40,026 nucleotides of DNA. Origin: a virus. Shown here piece after piece: positions 1-6,976 of the stretch. Location of the stretch: positions 1-40,026 of the IMG/VR virus record IMGVR_UViG_3300028883_000083. One strand, 5' to 3'. Under the pieces are notes generated by a model. It worked only from the letters and a program-made list of their open reading frames with translations. It did no database searches and was not told the origin of the DNA. Each line of letters opens with the position of its first letter. The first letter of the stretch is position 1. A program made the translations under genes and the position numbers.

Positions 1-140
1 CACTGGGCAAATGTGGTACGCCCCTCGGAAAATCCTCTCGCCGAGCTCCTGTCGCTGCAATAGCTGGTCAGCTAAAGCCTTCCAGGAGAACTTCACCAGG
101 TCGAGCCCGTTGGGCCACCACTCCTCGACAACCTGGGGCC
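1..140. repeat. Terminal direct repeat, left copy
   Basis: These 140 bases recur at 39887-40026 with a single difference (T at 14, C at 39900). The repeat lies inside one coding frame that continues across both contig ends, so the simplest reading is assembly overlap of a circular or circularly permuted genome of 39,886 bp, not a biological terminal repeat. The mismatch changes one codon (CAC His against CGC Arg on the minus strand), which looks like a population variant or a base error. Confidence 0.95.
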
Positions 141-390
141 CGTTGAAAAATCTGTAGGCGAGTACGTTGAACGCCAGCGAAGCAGCGGTCCAGCGGCGGC
201 GGCGAGTCTTCACCCAGGAGAGCAGGGCCATGGTGGTGCGGTCAGCCTCTCGGTAGTTATTACAAAAGTGATAATCACGGAAAATGTCGTTGACATCCCC
301 CCCGCTATAGAGCCGGTGCCCGCTGCAGTTCTGTGCCCACTGCAGCTGCCGCTTGATGACGTATTCCCAGAATGGTGAAGCATTTTTCAC
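1..390 (-). CDS. HMUDK-helical / thymine pyrophosphorylase family protein, N-terminal part
   Basis: This is the first 130 codons of a 311-residue protein that continues at 39886 and stops at 39341 once the circle is closed. The GTG start at 388-390 has AGGAG six bases upstream. Residues 35-51 read DIFRDYHFCNNYREADR, which matches the conserved core of the 5-hydroxymethyl-dUMP DNA kinase helical domain (HMUDK_hel, related to the alpha-glutamyl/putrescinyl-thymine pyrophosphorylases described in phages with hypermodified thymine). Those proteins are predicted to act on 5-hmdU in phage DNA, attaching or processing the side chain. No P-loop kinase domain is fused here. The gene follows a GC hairpin that separates it from the operon ending at 465, and it overlaps the next gene (nuclease, start 39351) by 11 bases. 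Confidence 0.82.
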   Translation of the reverse strand, partial: MKNASPFWEYVIKRQLQWAQNCSGHRLYSGGDVNDIFRDYHFCNNYREADRTTMALLSWVKTRRRRWTAASLAFNVLAYRFFNGPQVVEEWWPNGLDLVKFSWKALADQLLQRQELGERIFRGAYHICPV

Positions 391-417
391 AGCCGACTCC
401 TATGTGTAAAATGGCAA

Positions 418-443
418 GGGCGGGCCCGACTAAGAGCCCGCCC
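418..443 (-). terminator. Hairpin after the 2722-465 operon
   Basis: GGGCGGGC and GCCCGCCC form an 8-bp perfect stem around a 10-base loop, in the 74-base gap between the stop at 465 and the GTG start at 390. On the minus strand it is followed by TTGCCATTTT, a weak T-rich tract. It is a plausible terminator or attenuator between the small-gene operon and the HMUDK-like gene. Confidence 0.6.
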
Positions 444-464
444 GTTGGGGTGCTACCTGCTCCC

Positions 465-857
465 TCAGGCGGTGGCTTCGGCCTGCTTGGCTTTCCTTCC
501 CTTGGCCTTCGGCTTGGCTTTCGCCTTGGCTTTCGGCTTCGGCTTGGCTTTCGCCTTGGGCTTGGCGGTGGAGGGGGCGTCGACCGTCTCCGTGGTGAGT
601 TCGCCGTCAGCCGCTATTGACACGGTCTGCAGCAGCACAAAGAACAGCAGGGAGCGCTTGTTCCCGGTGCGGTAGATGACGTCCTTCTTGTGGCTGACTT
701 CGTACTGACCATCCTCGGCCTCGGTCACCTTGATGTCTGAGGCCTTCCCGACCTTGTTCATGGCGTCGAGGTTCTGGGTGTAGCGCTCGTAGTTGTGCCA
801 CATGGTGGTTGAAGCGTTGAGGCGCTTCAGGGTGGTGGTTTCTTCATTCGTCGGCAT
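465..857 (-). CDS. Internal in-frame start: short form with KPKAK tail
   Basis: The ATG at 855-857 opens a 130-residue protein in the same frame as the longer gene. GAAGGAGG with a five-base spacer is among the best ribosome sites in the operon, and a perfect GTGGGC/GCCCAC hairpin sits just upstream (887-901), as expected between genes. Either two products share a C-terminus, or two former genes fused when a stop was lost by mutation or base-call error. The body (NYERYTQNLDAMNKVGK and following) matches no family I recognise; the tail is a Lys/Pro/Ala repeat. Confidence 0.6.
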   Translation of the reverse strand: MPTNEETTTLKRLNASTTMWHNYERYTQNLDAMNKVGKASDIKVTEAEDGQYEVSHKKDVIYRTGNKRSLLFFVLLQTVSIAADGELTTETVDAPSTAKPKAKAKPKPKAKAKAKPKAKGRKAKQAEATA

Positions 858-1127
858 AACTGCCTCCTTCGGTTTTGGTTGATTGTGTGGGCTGAGCCCA
901 CGTTGCTTATTGTACTTCTGAATCTTCTTCTCGGCCCTTACGAACTTCAATCTGTAGGCGCACATGCCGCTGTGTGTGCGGGGCGGTGTGCGCCTCACCT
1001 TCTGGCCTCCCTTCATCGTGTATACGTCATATATGATGTCCTCACCGCAGACCACACACTTGGTACGGGCGGAGGGCCACCCTGGGAAATCGTGCGCCTT
1101 TATGCGGCGGGGCCTCTTCTTAGCCAC
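465..1127 (-). CDS. Zn-finger-like protein with histone-H1-like C-terminal tail
   Basis: A 220-residue basic protein of unknown function. The GTG start at 1125-1127 is chosen because GAGGAG lies just upstream; it overlaps the previous stop by 8 bases. The N-terminal part has CVVCG and a later Cys (HSGMC), suggesting a metal-binding knuckle. The last 30 or so residues are almost only Lys, Pro and Ala (KPKAKAKPKPKAK type), like a histone H1 tail, which suggests nucleic-acid binding. An internal ATG at 855-857 has a very strong Shine-Dalgarno (GAAGGAGG, five bases away), so a shorter in-frame product (130 residues, 465-857) is likely made as well. It is the last gene of the small operon and is followed by a GC hairpin. 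Confidence 0.7.
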   Translation of the reverse strand: MAKKRPRRIKAHDFPGWPSARTKCVVCGEDIIYDVYTMKGGQKVRRTPPRTHSGMCAYRLKFVRAEKKIQKYNKQRGLSPHNQPKPKEAVMPTNEETTTLKRLNASTTMWHNYERYTQNLDAMNKVGKASDIKVTEAEDGQYEVSHKKDVIYRTGNKRSLLFFVLLQTVSIAADGELTTETVDAPSTAKPKAKAKPKPKAKAKAKPKAKGRKAKQAEATA

Positions 1128-1833
1128 GGTTCTCCTCACTTAGTGCAGGGTTGATGCCTGTGCTCTTGCCGTGCTGATAGCCCCGGTGGAACGTGGCCGA
1201 GCCAGCATTGGCATGGCATCGGGGGCTCGGCGTCCTTGGCACTGCCGCGACCAGCTTGGCAAGGGCGTCAGGCTTGACGAGCACGAGCGCCTTGCAATCG
1301 GCCTCTGCCGCCTGTCGCTCAGCAAGCGCCTGTTCAAGCCCACTCATGAGGCCAGCGATGTAATTGCCGGTGTTTCTGCGAGACCGCCACAATTCGGGCT
1401 TGCAATTGTAGTGCTCAGCGTAACTTTTGCGGTAGCGAGCCTTCTCCTCGTCTATGCGTTTGTAGACCTGGGGGTAGAGAGCATCCCACAATAGCTTACA
1501 AACGGCGAGCTCAGTTGGGGCCCCGATGAACACCAGCCGCCTCCGTCTGCCGCCAGCCCTGTCGCAAAACGTCTCACATGCCGTAAATTCGCTCACCAGC
1601 TGAGCGAGCCTTACCTGCCACCTGCCGAACATGACATTCTCATCGAGCTCCTCACGCTCCAACTTCTGGGTGCGGGCCGGGGCGTCGAGCGCCTCAGCCA
1701 TGCTGAGCTGATTCCTGGCGAGCAGGTCGCGGGCCATATTCATGCAGGTCTTCGCCTCGCCTTCAAAGTCAGTGCCGTTGGCCCGCTCGACGAGCTTGCG
1801 CACCTTGTCCAGAATCTTCTTTCGTTCACTCAT
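1120..1833 (-). CDS. DUF2786 family protein
   Basis: A 237-residue protein. Residues 1-45 (SERKKILDKVRKLVERA, then EGEAKTCMNMARDLLARNQLS) match the N-terminal helical DUF2786 domain common in phages and plasmids; its biochemical role is unknown. The rest (CDRAGGRRRRLVFIG, then a region with ARYRKSYAEHYNCKPELWRSRRNTGNYIAGLMSGLE) resembles the second conserved domain that usually follows. The ATG at 1831-1833 overlaps the previous stop as ATGA, so it is preferred over an ATG seven codons upstream that lacks a ribosome site. Third gene of the 2722-465 operon. Confidence 0.78.
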   Translation of the reverse strand: MSERKKILDKVRKLVERANGTDFEGEAKTCMNMARDLLARNQLSMAEALDAPARTQKLEREELDENVMFGRWQVRLAQLVSEFTACETFCDRAGGRRRRLVFIGAPTELAVCKLLWDALYPQVYKRIDEEKARYRKSYAEHYNCKPELWRSRRNTGNYIAGLMSGLEQALAERQAAEADCKALVLVKPDALAKLVAAVPRTPSPRCHANAGSATFHRGYQHGKSTGINPALSEENRG

Positions 1834-2330
1834 GGGGTGGTGTCCTCCGGCCATGCGGCCACGATAATCGCCGTCCGGTTCATCAGGCGAATCAGGGTGG
1901 GCCGGTTATCGGGGCGGGGCTTCCCCGCCATCAGCACGTACTCGTTCGTGAGGATGAGCCTCAATGTTTCGGCGTCGGCCATGGTGCGCACCACAAAGCC
2001 ACAGATTTTGTGCATCGGCAAGCCCATACCGTCCTCAGGCGGTGTAAGCTCCCACCTGAGCTCCTTGGCTGTGCAGCCGGTGTCGCTGGGGTCGTGGAAG
2101 TGGTAGCCAAAAGCCTCCAAGGCGGACAAGCGAGTTATGATGCCAAACGGGCAACCGTTGTTGATGTCAAATGGTAGCCTCAGCGAAGTGGAGAAGCTCC
2201 CACCTTCTGACATCGAGCCTTCGGCGAGGATGCCAACGACGCCCTCAGCGTCAGTCCAGTGCACGGCGTGGTGCCCATCGACGAACTCGACAGGCACGCA
2301 GCCCCTGTTAAGTTCAGAGAGCCTGCTCAT
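1830..2330 (-). CDS. Hypothetical protein (166 aa)
   Basis: Start ATG at 2328-2330 overlaps the upstream stop as ATGA, and its own stop overlaps the DUF2786 gene the same way, so the genes are translationally coupled. The protein is compact and mixed in composition, with HHAVHWTDAEGVVGILAEGS near residues 20-40 and no signal peptide, membrane segment or metal site. I do not recognise the family. Its position suggests a small accessory, possibly early-expressed, phage protein. Confidence 0.75.
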   Translation of the reverse strand: MSRLSELNRGCVPVEFVDGHHAVHWTDAEGVVGILAEGSMSEGGSFSTSLRLPFDINNGCPFGIITRLSALEAFGYHFHDPSDTGCTAKELRWELTPPEDGMGLPMHKICGFVVRTMADAETLRLILTNEYVLMAGKPRPDNRPTLIRLMNRTAIIVAAWPEDTTP

Positions 2331-2722
2331 CCTACAAACCTCACGTCGTAGTGGCATTCCAGGCAGATGCGACAATAGGAATGGCCGGTTGGGATGTGGA
2401 CAAAAGTCTCCTCGCAGAGCTCCTCGCCACAGGTGTCACAAGCTGAGTCCTCGTAAACCAGCCACGTATCCCCATCCTGGTCGACGAACTCGTCCGACAG
2501 GGCTGTGCGGCCGAGTATCAAAACGTGGGAGCTCAGGGGGCGGGCACTCCGCCGGGCCTCAAACCGCTGTTGGGCCTTACGCCAGAAATGTGCTTTCGTC
2601 TCGTCGCCTGGGAGCGGGGGGCGGAGGCCCACCGCCACTTCGGCGATGTAATTCATTTCGCGCTGGCTGGGGCTGCTGCCTCCGCAAGCGTCTCCTGGGA
2701 ATTGTGTCAGTTCTGAGTTCAT
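2327..2722 (-). CDS. Small Cys-rich (Zn-ribbon-like) protein
   Basis: A 131-residue protein, first gene of the 2722-465 operon. ATG at 2720-2722 follows AAGGAGG. The C-terminal 40 residues carry CDTCGEELC and later CRICLEC, enough cysteines for one or two zinc sites, so nucleic-acid or protein binding is possible. The 5' leader contains the promoter-like motif shared with the operon starting at 29188. Confidence 0.75.
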   Translation of the reverse strand: MNSELTQFPGDACGGSSPSQREMNYIAEVAVGLRPPLPGDETKAHFWRKAQQRFEARRSARPLSSHVLILGRTALSDEFVDQDGDTWLVYEDSACDTCGEELCEETFVHIPTGHSYCRICLECHYDVRFVG

Positions 2723-2745
2723 TTGAGTCCTCCTTGGTTCGTGTC

Positions 2746-2767
2746 CTTGCTACACCCCCAATAACGG
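2746..2767 (-). promoter_or_regulatory. Conserved promoter/leader motif, copy A
   Basis: On the minus strand this reads CCGTTATT-GGGG-GTGTAGCAAG. It ends 23 bases before the start of the gene at 2722 and is followed by an AACCAAGGAG leader. A near-identical element sits at 29211-29232 at the same distance from the gene starting at 29188. TTATTG could be a -10 box with TTGGTC 17 bases upstream as a weak -35. It may drive both small-gene operons. Confidence 0.55.
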
Positions 2768-2838
2768 GCCAAAACACGAAAGACCAAAGAAAATATTGCT
2801 GTTTTTTCAGGTTATTTTCAAATGCCCACAGGGCAACG

Positions 2839-2859
2839 AGTTGCGAGAGCAACTTTTTT
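2839..2859 (+). terminator. Plus-strand hairpin with T tract
   Basis: AGTTGC-GAGA-GCAACT followed by TTTTT forms a textbook small intrinsic terminator for plus-strand transcription, although no plus-strand gene precedes it. It could stop antisense transcripts from running against the endolysin end. On the minus strand the T tract is at the wrong end. Confidence 0.4.
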
Positions 2860-3084
2860 ATCCATGCTGAGCCCCATTCTGGAAGATTTGGCGAAAAATT
2901 AAATTAACCGTCGTATCCTGATGTGTTGCAGGTGGTTACAAGAGGAGCGTCCAGGCCAGTTGCAGCCGGGGCGCTGTAGCCGACGCTGGAGGCCGGGGGC
3001 GGGCTGGTCGTCCGGTTGCACGGAGATGGGCACCGCGAGGACGTGGAGTCGCTTCCAGCGTCCTTCGCGGGCCGGCAGGGGGCC

Positions 3085-3531
3085 TTACGGGGCCATGCGC
3101 TCGTAGTGGGCAGGGTCGAACAGGGTGGGGAACTGCCCACCCCAGCGGATTGGGATTCCCAGGCGTTTGGCTGTGGAGAGGATGTGAGCCGCCACATCGA
3201 CGAACCGCTTGAGCTTGCGGGCGTACTCGTCTGCCGAGTCGGCCTTCTTGTCCGGCCACTCAACCGGATACGGCACGATGTCCATCGCATCACATCGCCG
3301 GTAATCGAACGTCCCATCAGGCCTGGTCGAGCGGTTGTGTCGGGAGTGGGGCCACCTGAGGGAGGAGTGTCCTTCCTCGAATGCCTTGTTCTGGTCTTCC
3401 TCAGTCCGAAGGCCACATATCACAGCGAAGTCCACCGGCGACGTCTGGATAGCCTCACACGCCAAGCGCCTCAGTTCGTTGTGGCAGGGGGCCAATCGTC
3501 GCATGGAGCTCTCGGACAGGTGGTACATCAT
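3085..3531 (-). CDS. Endolysin, M15 (VanY-like) peptidase
   Basis: A 148-residue peptidoglycan peptidase, probably a D-Ala-D-Ala carboxypeptidase or L-Ala-D-Glu endopeptidase. The M15 pattern is visible: VICGLRTEEDQ at 38-47, SRHN with His65, AMDIVPYP with Asp84, and DPAHYE with His142, which give the Zn-binding His/Asp/His set. There is no signal peptide, so export depends on the holin, whose stop overlaps this start by four bases. It closes the virion operon. Confidence 0.88.
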   Translation of the reverse strand: MMYHLSESSMRRLAPCHNELRRLACEAIQTSPVDFAVICGLRTEEDQNKAFEEGHSSLRWPHSRHNRSTRPDGTFDYRRCDAMDIVPYPVEWPDKKADSADEYARKLKRFVDVAAHILSTAKRLGIPIRWGGQFPTLFDPAHYERMAP

Positions 3532-3986
3532 TGCCCTCCCTTCTTGGCTTCGGTCCGCTTATCCCAGGAGCGGGCGCCAGAGTACAGTGCAAAGATGCTC
3601 CCCATCAGCCACGCCACTGTCTCCGGTATCTCCGGTAGCGTCATCACAACTGGGTCATGCCCGAAGTACGTGGCTATGGTGTTGAGCAGCGGGATGACCA
3701 CAAAGTGCAAGGCCAGCACCGCAAACACCAGCCACAGCCCAGCAGGGCGGGCCCGGCGTACAAATGGGTCAGTTGTTGACAGCTCCTTGGCGTACAGGGC
3801 GTGAGTGGTCCGGAGCTCCTCGAGGATTATCTTTTTCTCCTCAATCTCAAGTGCCTGCACTTTCTCCTGGGCGAGGGCGTTGGTGCTGATGATTTTCTTG
3901 ACCGTCTCGACGGCCCCTGCCGCCTCAGTCCCCGGAGCCACGATGCCCCCGATGACCTTGAGGGCCTTACCTAAGAATCCAAGCAT
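3528..3986 (-). CDS. Holin, 3TM/GTA type
   Basis: A 152-residue membrane protein. An N-terminal amphipathic segment (GFLGKALKVIGGIVAPG) is followed by a charged helix, then hydrophobic segments near residues 83-108 (GLWLVFAVLALHFVVIPLLN) and 125-137 (VAWLMGSIFALYSG). The end SGARSWDKRTEAKK matches the 3TM holin family seen in gene transfer agents and many siphoviruses. It overlaps the endolysin start and follows the last tail gene, the expected place for a lysis module. Confidence 0.8.
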   Translation of the reverse strand: MLGFLGKALKVIGGIVAPGTEAAGAVETVKKIISTNALAQEKVQALEIEEKKIILEELRTTHALYAKELSTTDPFVRRARPAGLWLVFAVLALHFVVIPLLNTIATYFGHDPVVMTLPEIPETVAWLMGSIFALYSGARSWDKRTEAKKGGQ

Positions 3987-3998
3987 GTCAGCCTCCTA

Positions 3999-6173
3999 TT
4001 AGTATAATGCCAATGCTTTGAATTGCATGTGTGTGCGCTTTATCTCCCGGCTCACCACAAGGAGCTTCTTTCCCGACCATGAGCTGGCTCGCATCAGTAG
4101 GTGGAAGTCCAGCTCAGTGCTCTCCAGCTCGACCCAGTCCCCAACCTCCACGTCAGCATGAATGTGCCCGACTGTGCTGAATGAAATGACGTCGTGCAGG
4201 TGCGACCATATGCCATCGCTGTCGGAGACAAGGTGTCCGGCGAGGTACGTGACAGCCGCCCCCCACAGCAAGTCCCACTTGGCCTCGTACTCCCACGTGC
4301 CGTAGTCCGTCTGGCTGGTTGAGTTCTCGATGACGGCGTTGTCCCGGTAATCCTGATACTCCTGCCAGTACCGCGACGCTACTATGAGCTTGTTTACAAG
4401 GAACTCCGTGTCCTCTACCTCAACATTGCCGTCGACGATGTGGGCGTACTTGATTGTTCTGTCGACACTCGCGGGCTCAGCGTCCAGGTTCACGAGGCGG
4501 GCCTTCCCGGCCAGTGACCACAGAAACGCAAAGGTAGACTGTTCGGCTATCTTACGGAACAGCGTGCTCGGTATTGCCTTGTTGCCGCTGTGTAAATTCA
4601 GGTGCATCGGCATGCTCGTGTTCTCGGCCTCTATGAATGACGCCAGGTCGATGTCGGCGGACGTCATCCCAAGCTCACTGCGCAAGATGTCCTCGATGAC
4701 ACCAGCCCCGTCAGTTATGACATCCCCACTGGAATACTCGCTGGAGCGTGAGTTAATCCAGGTGCCGTAGGTGCGCCCACTCCCAGCTACGTAGCCGACC
4801 GTCTTGTAGCCGTCGATAGCCACGGTGGGGTACTTCATTTTCAGCCTGACGTCGTGGATGTTCAGCATGGCTGAGTTGTTCAGTATGCCGTCCGGGGTCC
4901 AGTTGCTCCCGGTGTTCAAACGGTAAATCGCGAAGAACTCGGGCAGTGGGTCACCGTCCTCGGGGTCCCAGTACGTCAGCATGTCGGCGGGGCTGGTCTG
5001 CCACGTGGTTCCGTCATCCCTGCTCGGGAACAGGGGTGGCCCCGACTTTACTGTGTCCCCCGTTACTGAGCCGAACACACTATAGGTGTCAGGTGTGCCC
5101 GTATCCCCGGCTGGGTCAGTCGTCTTGAACTGGATGTGGCAATACGTGGGCTTCTCGTACGACGGCCACTCCACGATGTGGAACATGGCAAGCCCCTCCA
5201 CTTGACTCGCACTGTCATCCTGCACGTTGTCGTAAAGGACAGCGTATGTGGAGTCGTTGTGGTCGACGGCATTCTGGAAGTTTGCTATCGGCTCAGCGTC
5301 GGCCCATGTGCCCCAGTCTGCATCGCTTTTCGTCAGCCCATCAACGAGAGGGTCCACAGGGTACACATACCCCTCGACCTCGGCAGTAGCCGTGTACACC
5401 CCATAGCCCCCGCTATCAACATCAGCCGTGAGTGTGGTGTAGCGGACAGGGTCTGTCAGTTGTGGGTCGACGGTGTACACATCCGTAATCGTGTCCATGG
5501 CGTGGTCCGAAACAACAAACACCGGCATGCCGTCGGCGTTGGTTGGGACTGCAATCGCGAGCCCCTTGGCTGACGTGTTGTCCAGGTCAAAATCAAAGTC
5601 ACCATACGCCAGGGGCACAAGCTGGTCAGCGTACTCATCAGGGGTGTCCGTGAAGACGTCCCCCATGCGGTGCAGCGGCAGCATCTTCTCCTCTGTATAC
5701 GACCGCTCTATGACCATAAGCTCGAGGCGCTGCCGATTATACTTCGGGCGGGCGGACACATAGCCCGTAAAGATGCGCAGCGAATCAGTGTAGACGTCTG
5801 TGACCTCATCTGAGTTCACGAGGTATATCGCAACCGGGGCAAACTTAACATCGACGAGCAGCTCGCTTATGCGCACGGACATGTCGAAGTCGTGTGCCGT
5901 GCCAGCGGTGTCCCGCCTGAACGGCTCGTTCGCGAGCGTCACCTTTACGCTTGCAACATTCCACTTCTTAGTGAAGACATCCAAGGTGCGCTTCAGCCCC
6001 GAGACCCCAACCAGCAAGGGGCGCACCTCAAGCGCAACCGTATTGTGCGTCAGCTGCCCGCTCGCCTCGCTGAATCCGTACAGGACGCTGCCGACCTGAA
6101 TTACCACGACCATGTTGGCTTTGCTCGTAGTGTTGCGCCTCTGAGCCTCAAACTCCGTTGGGCAAGTTATCAT
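3999..6173 (-). CDS. Large tail-tip / minor tail protein
   Basis: A 724-residue protein rich in beta-strand sequence, Thr, Val, Asp and Tyr, downstream of the tape measure and distal-tail-like genes. Its order and size fit a tail-tip hub or minor tail protein. It begins ITCPTEFEAQRRNTTSKANMVVVIQVG and contains runs such as LRIFTGYVSARPKYNRQRLELMVIER, common in phage tail proteins that build a beta-rich hub. I see no enzymatic motif. It probably contacts the gp at 6173-6976, whose stop overlaps this start. Confidence 0.65.
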   Translation of the reverse strand: MITCPTEFEAQRRNTTSKANMVVVIQVGSVLYGFSEASGQLTHNTVALEVRPLLVGVSGLKRTLDVFTKKWNVASVKVTLANEPFRRDTAGTAHDFDMSVRISELLVDVKFAPVAIYLVNSDEVTDVYTDSLRIFTGYVSARPKYNRQRLELMVIERSYTEEKMLPLHRMGDVFTDTPDEYADQLVPLAYGDFDFDLDNTSAKGLAIAVPTNADGMPVFVVSDHAMDTITDVYTVDPQLTDPVRYTTLTADVDSGGYGVYTATAEVEGYVYPVDPLVDGLTKSDADWGTWADAEPIANFQNAVDHNDSTYAVLYDNVQDDSASQVEGLAMFHIVEWPSYEKPTYCHIQFKTTDPAGDTGTPDTYSVFGSVTGDTVKSGPPLFPSRDDGTTWQTSPADMLTYWDPEDGDPLPEFFAIYRLNTGSNWTPDGILNNSAMLNIHDVRLKMKYPTVAIDGYKTVGYVAGSGRTYGTWINSRSSEYSSGDVITDGAGVIEDILRSELGMTSADIDLASFIEAENTSMPMHLNLHSGNKAIPSTLFRKIAEQSTFAFLWSLAGKARLVNLDAEPASVDRTIKYAHIVDGNVEVEDTEFLVNKLIVASRYWQEYQDYRDNAVIENSTSQTDYGTWEYEAKWDLLWGAAVTYLAGHLVSDSDGIWSHLHDVISFSTVGHIHADVEVGDWVELESTELDFHLLMRASSWSGKKLLVVSREIKRTHMQFKALALY

Positions 6174-6976
6174 CAGAATACCTCTCCATCTGGCAGGTAC
6201 GGCACTTGCACAAAGTTAAGTGACAAGTCCCATACCTCATGTTCTCGGGGCACAAGGCTGAAGTCTGAGGAAGTTATGTACATCAGCATGTGCTCGCCGG
6301 TTGTCTCCTGATATATTATCGGGAAGCGGTCGCCGTAGCTACCATCGTAGGCAGCCTCCATGGTGTCAGCGTCCGCCGAAAGGAAGAGCGTCCACTTTCG
6401 CTGGTAGCTGCAGAATGGGATGCTGGAGCCGGCAGCCACGGAGCGCTCGTTAGTGTGTAGCCACGTTACAAGGTTCCCAAACGACTTTGGGCTCGCAGTC
6501 GGGTAGCTCGGGTTGACGGACACCGTGCGCCTCTGCATCAGCAGGAACTGAGATATCTCTATGGTCGTCGCCATGTTCTGGAATACAAACTTCCAGTACC
6601 GCCTGGTCTGGGCGCCGAAGCCTTCGAGCTTGACGAGCCCACCATTAGTTACGTGTGACGCACCCATGTCCTCGAATGTGCACGTGTCGAATCCTGTCCA
6701 GCTTACATTGTCGTCGCTCCACGACACCACTACCTCAGGCGATGACGTGGGGCCATGGTCGGTTTCGTAGTTGTGTATGAACAGCCCCCAGGCGTCTACC
6801 TTCTGCGCAACCTGCAGGTCAAAGACGATTGTCTGGTCGCCGGTTGTGGTCGGCTTCCAGTAAGTCTTCAAGCAAAAGTCGAGGGCGTTCTCGATGTCGT
6901 AGCCGGTAGCCTCAGACGTGACTGACTCTACCTCAACCCTGCGCATGGCCCCGGTGGCAAATAGCTTAACGGACAT
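6173..6976 (-). CDS. Distal tail / discoidin-like tail protein
   Basis: A 267-residue protein directly after the tape measure. The first 140 residues have the look of an F5/8 type C (discoidin-like) beta-sandwich: NALDFCLKTYWKPTTTGDQT, then FDLQVAQKVDAWGLFIHN and RRYWKFVFQN. Such domains bind carbohydrate or protein, and similar proteins occur at phage tail tips. The C-terminal half (QRKWTLFLSADADTMEAAY) could form the tail-tip ring. Start overlaps the tape-measure end by 11 bases. Confidence 0.65.
   Translation of the reverse strand: MSVKLFATGAMRRVEVESVTSEATGYDIENALDFCLKTYWKPTTTGDQTIVFDLQVAQKVDAWGLFIHNYETDHGPTSSPEVVVSWSDDNVSWTGFDTCTFEDMGASHVTNGGLVKLEGFGAQTRRYWKFVFQNMATTIEISQFLLMQRRTVSVNPSYPTASPKSFGNLVTWLHTNERSVAAGSSIPFCSYQRKWTLFLSADADTMEAAYDGSYGDRFPIIYQETTGEHMLMYITSSDFSLVPREHEVWDLSLNFVQVPYLPDGEVF

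Larger units (their letters stand above)
2723..3084. other. Intergenic region A between the lysis module and the small-gene operon
   Basis: A 362-bp gap with no gene I can support. The half nearest 2722 (about 2760-2910) is AT-rich, unlike the rest of the genome. It holds a conserved leader motif at 2746-2767 and a hairpin with a T tract at 2839-2859. The half nearest 3085 is GC-rich and shares short words with the gap at 29189-29579: GAGGAGCGTCCAGGCC at 2942-2957 and TCCAGCGTCCTT at 3054-3065. Reading frames across it overlap the endolysin out of frame and look accidental. Confidence 0.7.

Noticed and set aside
1-140. Biological long terminal repeat
   Set aside because: The copies sit inside one continuous gene and close the frame exactly on circularisation, so assembly overlap explains them better.
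372-675. Open frames on the plus strand over the Lys/Pro/Ala tail of the 465-1127 gene
   Set aside because: They are mirror images of the repetitive tail (Leu/Phe/Gly runs) with no ribosome site.
2137-2907. 256-codon open frame on the plus strand
   Set aside because: It opposes three coupled minus-strand genes that carry recognised starts and codon bias; its own sequence is low-complexity and lacks a ribosome site.
2904-3416. 170-codon open frame on the minus strand overlapping the endolysin
   Set aside because: It is out of frame with the M15 peptidase and rich in Ser/Arg/Pro, as expected for a shadow of GC-rich coding DNA.
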